Source: CAZTNW01 sp964614945
GTDB lineage: Bacteria; Caldisericota; JANLFM01
NCBI GenBank assembly: GCA_964614945.1
Contig: CAZTNW010000002.1
Location: 248,001-312,000, forward strand
DNA length: 64,000 nt
Reading direction: 5' to 3'
The translations under genes were made by a program, and so were the position numbers. Under the pieces are notes generated by a model. It saw nothing but the letters and a program-made list of their open reading frames with translations. It was not told the origin of the DNA and did no database searches. Below are positions 58,048-64,000 of this stretch, one piece after another; positions within the stretch are counted from its first letter, which is position 1; each line of letters opens with the position of its first letter.

Positions 58048-59051
58048 AGGAGCCTATTATCACTCTGGCGCACGGTGGAGGGGGAAAATTGACCGAAGAG
58101 CTTGTGCGGAAGCACTTCCTCCCTCCCTTTCGAAATCAGGAGCTGGTAGAACTCCTCGATAGTGCTGTTATTTCCGCTCCCGGCTTGCTGGCTTTCACCA
58201 CCGATGCCTTCGTAGTGCGACCGATATTCTTTCCGGGTGGAGACATCGGCAAATTGGCAGTGTGTGGGGCGGTGAATGACCTGGCGGCGGTAGCAGCTCA
58301 GCCCCTCTTTCTCTCTGCCTCCTTTATTATTGAGGAAGGACTACCTTTAGCCGTCCTCGATCGCCTGCTCGATTCGATGGCGACAACAAGCCGAGAGGTT
58401 TCATTAAAGCTGGTTTGCGGCGATACAAAGGTCGTGGAGAAGGGTGCCGGAGACCAGCTCTATATTTCCACGAGCGCGATCGGTATTGTCAAGCAGAATC
58501 CACCTCCGGCTCCCCGACTGATTCAGGAAGGGGATGACATTGTATTGAGCGGGAGAGTGGGGGAACACGAGCTTGCCGTGCTGCAGGCACGGGAGAATTT
58601 TTTCCAGGAGCTAGATGTCCTGAGCGATTGCGCTCCCCTCTGGCCTCTGGTGGAAATCTTATTACGCGAGGGAGTAGAAATTCATGCCATGCGCGACCCC
58701 ACCCGAGGCGGCTTAGCCACCGTAGCGGCTGAGCTGGCTCGATCCTCTAACTTGGCTCTCATCCTCGAAGAGGATAAAATCCCAATTGGGGCAACCGTGC
58801 AGTCGGCATGTAATATGCTGGGCCTCGACCCTTTATATCTGGCCAACGAGGGGAAAATGCTGTTTATTGTGCCTGGAAGAGCAGGAGAGAGGGTACAAGC
58901 CATCTTGCGATCACATCCTCTCTCGCGCGACACCCGCGTAATTGGGGAAGTGCGTAAATGTCCGGAAGGAGCAGCTCTTTTGCGGGGAAAAACGGGAGGC
59001 ACTAGGCTCTTGGAATCTATTGCGGGGGAACTTTTGCCACGAATATGCTGA
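58044..59051 (+). CDS. hypE: Hydrogenase maturation dehydratase HypE
   Basis: Dehydrates the carbamoyl group on its C-terminal cysteine to thiocyanate. 335 residues from the ATG at 58044, which overlaps the hypD stop (ATGA); an earlier in-frame ATG at 57984 lies inside hypD and is unlikely. Motifs: ITLAHGGGGKLTEEL, GDIGKLAVCGAVNDLAAVAA, VCGDTKVVEKGAGDQLYI, MRDPTRGGLATVAAEL. The C-terminus ends PRIC with the essential terminal Cys. rnfC starts 7 nt before its stop. Confidence 0.96.
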   Translation: MKEPIITLAHGGGGKLTEELVRKHFLPPFRNQELVELLDSAVISAPGLLAFTTDAFVVRPIFFPGGDIGKLAVCGAVNDLAAVAAQPLFLSASFIIEEGLPLAVLDRLLDSMATTSREVSLKLVCGDTKVVEKGAGDQLYISTSAIGIVKQNPPPAPRLIQEGDDIVLSGRVGEHELAVLQARENFFQELDVLSDCAPLWPLVEILLREGVEIHAMRDPTRGGLATVAAELARSSNLALILEEDKIPIGATVQSACNMLGLDPLYLANEGKMLFIVPGRAGERVQAILRSHPLSRDTRVIGEVRKCPEGAALLRGKTGGTRLLESIAGELLPRIC

Positions 59052-60307
59052 AGAAGAAGGAGACAAGGGGGTTTTCTCATGGCGGTACCTGGCTTCCCCT
59101 TCGCCAGGAAGCGACGGCTGATAAGTTCATCCGCAAGGCCCCGATGGCCGAAAAGCTTATGCTTCCCTTAGTCGAGGAGACAGGAGCCCTGCCGTTGCGC
59201 GCAGTTGTCCGCCCAGGCCAGACCCTGAAGCGCGGTCAGCTGATCGCAGAACCGGTAGGGAAGCACTCTCTTCCTCTCTTTTCTCCGGTTTGGGGCGAGA
59301 TGATCGCCCTGGAGTTGATGGTGGTCCCCTGGAGCCCGGAGCCCGTGGAGAGCATCGTCATACTTTCGTCTAGGGACGAACCAGCTCTGCCCCTCACACC
59401 GGACCGCTCCCGCCTCACCTCGAAGGAACTGCGCAGCCTCCTCCGCAGATTGGGCGTGGTCAACGCCGAACTGTATTTTGAACAGGAGGATCTCTGCCAG
59501 ATCCTGATTGTGAACGGATGTGAGCTCGAGCCCTACATGACTTCCACCCAGCGCCTCTTAGAGGAGAGAGAAAAAGAGATCCTGGGGGGAATCCAGGTGC
59601 TGCTTGAGGCTTTCCTGGCGGAACAGGCGGTTCTGGTCGTAACTACGGAGAAGGAAGAAGTGCTGGGAGATCTGCGCGATTTGCTCTTCGCCCGGAAAAA
59701 TATCTCCCTGACTGTCTTGCCGCCACGCTACCCCCAGGACGATCCCTACTTGCTTAAGAGTACGTTACTTGCTCCCGGGGAGAAGGCGGTGATCTTAGAT
59801 CTGCAGAGAGTGATCGCTGCTTACGAGGCTGTCCAGAGTCGTACACCCTTCATCGAGAGGGTGGTGACGGTCAGCGGTCCAGCCCTGCGCAACCCCCAGA
59901 ACCTGGAGGTACGCTTGGGGACGCTGCTTGCCGATCTGATCTCCCTCTGCGACGGATTTTCTCAGGAACCGGGGTTGATGATATTGGGCGGGCCTATGCG
60001 CGGCCAGGTAATCCCCAGCCTTCAAGTTCCGGTTACCCGCAATACTACCGGCTTTGTCTTCTTTCCAGAGCGTCCGCGTATAAGGGAAAGTCCCTGCATT
60101 TCCTGCGGCCGATGCATCGAGGTTTGCCCACAGGAGCTCTTCCCGCTCCTGATCAGCTCGGCTGTAAAGGGACGCGATTGGTCGAGTCTGAAGATGTTGA
60201 ACGTGGAGAAATGCCTGCTTTGCGGGACCTGTTCTTATGTCTGTCCCTCCCGTATCTCCCACCAGAGGTATCTACGCCGGGCTAAGGACAAGGAGAAAGC
60301 TCAATGA
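59045..60307 (+). CDS. rnfC: RnfC-like electron-transfer protein
   Basis: A 420-residue relative of RnfC/NqrF-partner/PduS proteins that binds FMN and NAD(H) or another donor and two 4Fe-4S clusters at the membrane surface. N-terminal barrel-sandwich motif (APMAEKLMLPLVEETGALPL; VVRPGQTLKRGQLIAEPVGK), the FMN/NADH-binding ILIVNGCELEPYMTST, a soluble ligand-binding region (VTVSGPALRNPQ), and the clusters CISCGRCIEVCP and CLLCGTCSYVCP. Compared with standard RnfC the NADH-site segment around YPQDDPYLLKSTLL is divergent, so the donor may differ. It overlaps hypE by 7 nt and is followed by an RnfD-like gene with a 4-nt overlap. Confidence 0.85.
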   Translation: MLKKKETRGFSHGGTWLPLRQEATADKFIRKAPMAEKLMLPLVEETGALPLRAVVRPGQTLKRGQLIAEPVGKHSLPLFSPVWGEMIALELMVVPWSPEPVESIVILSSRDEPALPLTPDRSRLTSKELRSLLRRLGVVNAELYFEQEDLCQILIVNGCELEPYMTSTQRLLEEREKEILGGIQVLLEAFLAEQAVLVVTTEKEEVLGDLRDLLFARKNISLTVLPPRYPQDDPYLLKSTLLAPGEKAVILDLQRVIAAYEAVQSRTPFIERVVTVSGPALRNPQNLEVRLGTLLADLISLCDGFSQEPGLMILGGPMRGQVIPSLQVPVTRNTTGFVFFPERPRIRESPCISCGRCIEVCPQELFPLLISSAVKGRDWSSLKMLNVEKCLLCGTCSYVCPSRISHQRYLRRAKDKEKAQ

Positions 60308-62178
60308 GGATTCGCTCCCGTTCTTTTCCCCCTCATATTTTCACGCGGGAAAATTATGCCAGGCTGTACCGTGACCGCAGCTTAGCCATGCTTTTTCCCC
60401 TTCTGGCAGCGATACTTTTTTACGGAATGGGCCAGGTGCTTCCGATCTTTCTTCTCTCTGTTGCCAGCGCGATCTTCGCTGAGATTTTCTTCTCCTTGAT
60501 TTCCTCCCAGGATTTCCACATAGAGGATGGTTGGGCTTTTTCCCTAGGTTGCCTGATTACCCTGTTCCTTCCCTCGGATGCCCCCCTCTTTCTCGGTCCC
60601 ATCGCCTCTGCCCTTTCGGTTTTTCTCGGTAAGACGCTGCCTGGCGGATCCGGGAAGAGCCTGTTCGCTCCGGTAGTAACCGGTCTGCTCTTTACCTTTG
60701 TCCTCTTCCCCTCGAGCTTTGCTTATTATTGGCCCGGCCTGCGCGGCATTCCCCTTGATGTAATCCGGGTCCCCGCCTGGCACGAACAATTCCTTTCCGG
60801 TCCGGGCTGTAATGCGATTGGGTCGACTTCTTTATTAGCTCTCCTTCTCTCCGCTCTTTTTTTGATGGCCAGAGCTTCCTTGGATTGGCAGGTTTCATTG
60901 CTTTACCTGTTAGGCACCATGCCCCTTCTTCTTTTCCCTGATATTTCCCCATCCTCGCAAATTTTTGCCTGCGACATCCTCCTCTTTGCCCTTTTCGTCG
61001 TTCCGGAGGCTGCGAGCAAGCCCCTTTCAGGCAAGGGCAAAACCATTTACTCCTTATTGGCCGGGTTGTTAACGGTACCGCTGCGTTTTTTTCTGGGACC
61101 CATGCTGGGAACTCTCTTCGCCCTTCCCTTTTCGAGAGTGATGGTTCCTTTCCTGGATTACCTGTTTCTCCCCCGGGCTCGCGTTTTCCTCTATCAGGGG
61201 ACAGTTCCGCGCTTTTATTTTTCCCGTCTGTTGTCCCTCCCGCTTTCCCTGGCCTCCAGGCGCAGAAAGCCATCCCTGACCATTGGAGAGGTTCCCCCGG
61301 AGGCGGAGAAGGTGGAAAGAAGGGGCGGGGAAAAGCAAACTACTCCTAAGGAGCTAAAGAGAATATCCCACCGGAGGAAAGAAGTCCTGCCCCTCTTCCT
61401 CGAGGTGGAGTTCAGAGTAGAGAAAGCTGAGGGAAAGCAGCTCGAATCCATCTGCCTACCCTGCTTGCCTGATGCTGAGCAGGTTCCAGAAAGCCTGTCC
61501 TTTATCCGCGAGCAGGCTCGAAGGGATTGGTGCTATCTCCTTGCTTTAAAAGGAGAGGAGCCGATCGGCTTTTCTCTTCTGGCGCCGGCGAAGGCGGCAA
61601 TTGCTCCTGTCCTGGGAGACGGCTTGCTTCACCTGCACTGCATATTTGTGAAGGAAGAGGAGAGAGGGAAAGGTATTGGACGCCGCCTCTTAAAGAATGC
61701 CGAGGAAATCGGGCATCCGGAAGCCATTTCTTTTCTCTCTCCTCTGGAATCGAAAGAGGATCAAAAAGCAGGGCGGAAAATGGAGGATTTTCTTCTCCAT
61801 CTGGGCTTCGAGGTACTGGATGAGGGATGGGCCGGACGCCTGTTGCTCAAAAAAATAACCCCTCAGGCCTCCGCCAGGCTACTTCCTCTCAGGATCCAGC
61901 CTCAGGAGGGAAACGGCAAAATCACGCTCCAGGCCATCCGCTCACCCCACTGTCCCCTTCTTGCCCTCAATTACAGGGAGGCTTTCAAAGTTGCACGGGC
62001 CCTTTCTCCGGACTCGGTTACGCAGGAGACTCTCCTTCGCAGCCAGAACGATCTTCTCTCTGCGGGAGGCTGCGGGTTTTTCGTTCAGGGAGACTTAGTT
62101 TTCCCTCGCTTTGTCAATTTGCGAGAGCTGAAGAGGAAAATCCGCTCCCGGCTGGGGACCGATCACTCTCCTGCCTGA
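60304..62178 (+). CDS. rnfD: RnfD/NqrB-like membrane protein fused to GNAT acetyltransferase
   Basis: 624 residues, an unusual fusion. Residues 1-320: RnfD-like, with about nine helices and the family stretch FLGKTLPGGSGKSLFAPVVT. The covalent-flavin region reads CNAIGSTSLLALLL, where Thr175 fits the FMN-linked Thr of the SGAT motif, one residue shorter. Residues about 345-520: a GNAT acetyltransferase domain, with the acetyl-CoA loop RGKGIGRRLL (Arg454-Gly459) and the preceding strand LHLHCIFVKEE. Residues about 525-624: a further small domain (SPHCPLLALNYREAF ... SAGGCGFFVQGDL) resembling the C-terminal part of YoaP-like GNAT proteins. I cannot verify that last call. ATGA overlap with rnfC. 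The last 84 nt overlap the convergent gene. Confidence 0.8.
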   Translation: MRIRSRSFPPHIFTRENYARLYRDRSLAMLFPLLAAILFYGMGQVLPIFLLSVASAIFAEIFFSLISSQDFHIEDGWAFSLGCLITLFLPSDAPLFLGPIASALSVFLGKTLPGGSGKSLFAPVVTGLLFTFVLFPSSFAYYWPGLRGIPLDVIRVPAWHEQFLSGPGCNAIGSTSLLALLLSALFLMARASLDWQVSLLYLLGTMPLLLFPDISPSSQIFACDILLFALFVVPEAASKPLSGKGKTIYSLLAGLLTVPLRFFLGPMLGTLFALPFSRVMVPFLDYLFLPRARVFLYQGTVPRFYFSRLLSLPLSLASRRRKPSLTIGEVPPEAEKVERRGGEKQTTPKELKRISHRRKEVLPLFLEVEFRVEKAEGKQLESICLPCLPDAEQVPESLSFIREQARRDWCYLLALKGEEPIGFSLLAPAKAAIAPVLGDGLLHLHCIFVKEEERGKGIGRRLLKNAEEIGHPEAISFLSPLESKEDQKAGRKMEDFLLHLGFEVLDEGWAGRLLLKKITPQASARLLPLRIQPQEGNGKITLQAIRSPHCPLLALNYREAFKVARALSPDSVTQETLLRSQNDLLSAGGCGFFVQGDLVFPRFVNLRELKRKIRSRLGTDHSPA

Positions 62179-63375
62179 CCGGGCAGGCTGTTTTTTCTCG
62201 CTTAGACCCTGCTCATTTCTGCTGTGCCCGAATTTCAGGTAATATCGCCAGTGCCAGACGCCATGCAGAAGCCCGGTCGCTATCATGAGCAACGAGGAGT
62301 AAAGATGCCAGGCAACCAGGGCCTGGCCGTACTGATTAATTTCGGCATAACGCACGAGGACGATATCCAGGAGCCCGCTGAGGGAACAGATTAGGAAGCT
62401 GAGCGTGAGCAAGACATTGATCGCCCATTTAGCCCTCGTGGAATTGTTTCGAGGAAGTTTACGGAGGAGCCGTGCCTTATAGTAGGGCCAGTGCCAGAAG
62501 GTGTGTACTGTCCCTAAGAGGGTCAGGATCAAGGAGGAATCAAGGTGGATATCCACTATCAGCCTGCTCCAGGATTGAAACCATCCCCAGCGCAAAGAGA
62601 AGAAATCCAGAATTCCTGCCAGCAATGAACCCAGGAAGCTGAAGAGGAGGGCGTAATTCAGTATTTTCCGGTAGCGAAACAGGGTAAGCCAGCGCAACGT
62701 CTTCCCGTGACTCCTTGTCCTGGCCAGGCTCGCCGACTTCAGGACGGCGAGAAAAGCCGTGGTTATCAGGATCACTATGAGTTCCTTTGGTATGGCTGGT
62801 AGGCCGCCATCCGAGGGAGAAGTGCTTTGCGCCAGAGCCGCCGGAGGTGTGGGGGAGGAACTCAGCGGGATAAGAGCGCTCTCCTGGCTGAAAGTGAGAG
62901 CCTCTAGCTTTTCAATCAGCTGGCGGCGGCTCCAGCCGGTCAAATTCATCACCTCGGATAGAGCGCTGTCCGCTGAAAGATGGAGGTTGTTCTCCTGGAG
63001 AAGAGGGGCAAGAGCTTCGTAGGGGATGCGGTAGAGCTCCTCTAAGTCCTTCACCGTCAAGCGGCGGAAGCGACCGGAGGGAAGCACATCCAATCCCTCC
63101 AGGTCGGGGGAGTCTATCGCTTGGGGCTCAACAGCCGAGGGAGAAGCGGATGACGTCTCTGCGACGTCAGGCTCAGGAGGAACGACCGGCGCAGGCTCGC
63201 TCTGGCTGTGGTCACAGATCCCGTCACCATTGGTATCTATATAGCGAGGGCAGGCCCCTGGATAGGGGTCGTCAACCAGACCGAGAGGACAATCATCCCA
63301 GGCCCATGCAGCCATAGGCGCAAGCGCTAAAAGAAGAAAGAGGCCAACGATTCCGCTTAAGATCATTCTGTACAT
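62095..63375 (-). CDS. Exported DUF4405-like (flavinylation-associated) membrane cytochrome
   Basis: About 426 residues from the ATG at 63375 (AAGGAG 11 nt before; ATG at 63384 also possible). Signal peptide ending near AWAWD, then a short domain with DPYPGACPRYIDTNGDGICD, an EF-hand-like Ca-binding loop seen in several anaerobe redox proteins, a Pro/Ser/Glu linker and a helix-hairpin region (GRFRRLTVKDLEELYRIPYE). The C-terminal half has five to six helices in two similar halves: DIHLDSSLILTLLGTVHTFW-HW and WHLYSSLLMIATGLLHGVWH-W. Regularly spaced His residues suggest haem b binding as in DUF4405, a family associated with flavinylated redox systems. Its 3' end overlaps rnfD by 84 nt. Confidence 0.72.
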   Translation of the reverse strand: MYRMILSGIVGLFLLLALAPMAAWAWDDCPLGLVDDPYPGACPRYIDTNGDGICDHSQSEPAPVVPPEPDVAETSSASPSAVEPQAIDSPDLEGLDVLPSGRFRRLTVKDLEELYRIPYEALAPLLQENNLHLSADSALSEVMNLTGWSRRQLIEKLEALTFSQESALIPLSSSPTPPAALAQSTSPSDGGLPAIPKELIVILITTAFLAVLKSASLARTRSHGKTLRWLTLFRYRKILNYALLFSFLGSLLAGILDFFSLRWGWFQSWSRLIVDIHLDSSLILTLLGTVHTFWHWPYYKARLLRKLPRNNSTRAKWAINVLLTLSFLICSLSGLLDIVLVRYAEINQYGQALVAWHLYSSLLMIATGLLHGVWHWRYYLKFGHSRNEQGLSEKKQPARSGRRVIGPQPGADFPLQLSQIDKAREN

Positions 63376-63495
63376 GTTATTCATCACTCCTTGAGAGAAT
63401 TTTGCCGGGCGAAGCTCAAGCAAAAAGCAGAGAAATATTAGAAACAGGTAAGAAGGGAGGGCTTGTGAGAGAATATAAATGAAGGAGGTGAGTTT

Positions 63496-63717
63496 ATGCC
63501 GGTTGTCAATGAAGAGCAGAACTGGCAACGTTGTCTCTGCGGGCGCTGCCCTTCATTCTCCGAGTGCGCGCAGGAACGAGGGGAAGGTTTGTACTGCGGG
63601 GTGGGGAAGAGCGAATGCATTTCCGAGACTCTTGGCTGTCTCTGTGCCCAATGTCCTGTCTCTAAACATAGCCAACTGTGTGCCTCCTATTATTGCCTGC
63701 ACGGAGAGGCCCCATAG
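63496..63717 (+). CDS. DUF2769 cysteine-rich protein
   Basis: 73 residues with ten cysteines spaced as in DUF2769: CLCGRCPSFSEC, YCGVGKSECI, GCLCAQCPVS, YYCLHGEAP. Likely binds Fe-S or zinc; in other anaerobes the family occurs near redox enzymes. AAGGAGGTG lies 8 nt before the ATG and a TATAAA box (63474-63479) upstream. Divergent from the cytochrome gene and followed by a strong terminator. Confidence 0.8.
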   Translation: MPVVNEEQNWQRCLCGRCPSFSECAQERGEGLYCGVGKSECISETLGCLCAQCPVSKHSQLCASYYCLHGEAP

Positions 63718-63738
63718 TAAGACCTTTCCCGGTTTGGA

Positions 63739-63770
63739 GGGGAACCTTCTTCGAAGAAGGTTCCCCTTTT
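63739..63770 (+). terminator. Rho-independent terminator after the DUF2769 gene
   Basis: GGGGAACCTTCTTC and GAAGAAGGTTCCCC form a 28-nt perfect palindrome (63739-63766) followed by TTTT. Confidence 0.9.
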
Positions 63771-63880
63771 CCTTCCAGGGCTAAAAATAGTACAATATCT
63801 ACGATTTTTATGATCATGTCTGTGAGCCCGCGATCTAAAATCCCAAGGTCGCATTGGTAGCGAAAGGAGATGAATAAAGC

Positions 63881-64000
63881 GTGCGCAGGATCGAGTCCCA
63901 CCCGGTCCTCACTTTTCCCCAGAAGCGCAAGGTGCGCTTCATCTTTGAGGGGCAAGAGTTAGAGGGTTTTGAGGGGGAACCAATTGCCAGCGCCCTCGTG
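63881..64000 (+). CDS. (2Fe-2S)-binding oxidoreductase subunit, N-terminal part
   Basis: The start of a gene that runs off the window. GTG at 63881 follows AAAGGAG by 12 nt. The 40 visible residues (RRIESHPVLTFPQKRKVRFI ... FEGEPIASALV) match the N-terminal ferredoxin-like domain (Fer2_4) found at the start of sarcosine-oxidase alpha or HcnA-type dehydrogenases, where GEPIASALxANG leads into the first cysteine. Function of the full protein cannot be told. A TACAAT box at 63791-63796 could be its promoter. Confidence 0.6.
   Translation, partial: MRRIESHPVLTFPQKRKVRFIFEGQELEGFEGEPIASALV

Noticed and set aside
63180..63255. Possible dockerin domain (DTNGDGICD) in the DUF4405-like protein
   Set aside because: Only one Ca-binding loop is present and the surrounding CPRYIDTNGDGICD form is that of a short motif known in redox-associated membrane proteins; no cohesin or cellulosome context.
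1..64000. CRISPR arrays, tRNA or rRNA genes, transposases, integrases, attachment sites
   Set aside because: No regularly spaced repeats, cloverleaf-like segments, IS-type proteins or phage genes were recognised on either strand; the dispersed repeats are irregular and not flanked by cas genes.

Overview
The window is about 57% GC by eye and densely packed with bacterial genes. It suggests an uncultured anaerobic, hydrogen-metabolising, probably thermophilic or subsurface bacterium with an S-layer. The evidence is two different [NiFe]-hydrogenases with their maturation genes, an Rnf-like electron-transfer pair, dxr (bacterial isoprenoid pathway), SLH-domain surface proteins and secreted proteases. 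I cannot name the taxon. SLH proteins, the CPRYIDTNGDGICD-type membrane protein and frequent leaderless promoters would fit a deep Actinomycetota or Bacillota-related lineage, but that is inference. I see no tRNA, rRNA, CRISPR array, insertion sequence or prophage.

Layout. 1-6.4 kb: surface polysaccharide genes (two glycosyltransferase-region genes on the minus strand, then an NAD-sugar epimerase, a polyprenyl-phosphate sugar transferase and an O-antigen-ligase/TPR protein). 6.6-23 kb: a cell-surface island with two SLH proteins, a 1113-residue adhesin-like protein with prealbumin-fold domains, a papain-like protease, a small lipoprotein and a subtilisin-like protease. The adhesin-like protein and both proteases share a C-terminal module of about 170 residues. 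23.4-28.4 kb (minus): hydBGDA, a group 3b NAD(P)-linked hydrogenase, with its own maturation endopeptidase and a structured 200-nt leader. 28.4-32 kb: dxr and another SLH protein. 32.3-42.4 kb: an 11-gene energy-converting (group 4) [NiFe]-hydrogenase operon with complex-I-type subunits J, K, L, M, N, A, B, C, D, H and I, followed by a HycI-type protease and a zinc-ribbon protein. 42.5-50.8 kb: a MerR regulator with a DUF4097 protein, a Fic protein, a small SLH protein, a heterodimeric ABC exporter and a lipoprotein. 50.9-54.5 kb: a very large orphan sensor kinase. 54.5-62.2 kb: hypF-hypC-hypD-hypE followed without a break by an RnfC-like protein and an RnfD-acetyltransferase fusion. 62.1-64 kb: a convergent DUF4405-like membrane cytochrome, a DUF2769 protein and the start of a (2Fe-2S) oxidoreductase.

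How it works together (inference). The group 3b enzyme would exchange electrons between H2 and NAD(P)H, and the group 4 enzyme would couple ferredoxin oxidation and H2 evolution to ion pumping. HypCDEF and the two proteases mature both. The RnfC/RnfD pair, co-transcribed with hyp genes and abutting a DUF4405-type cytochrome, looks like a reduced flavin-based transmembrane electron-transfer module. This is the part I consider most likely to be undescribed. Two other unusual patterns are a start codon placed a near-constant 6-8 nt after the -10 box in at least nine genes (leaderless mRNAs), and the shared C-terminal module of the secreted proteins.
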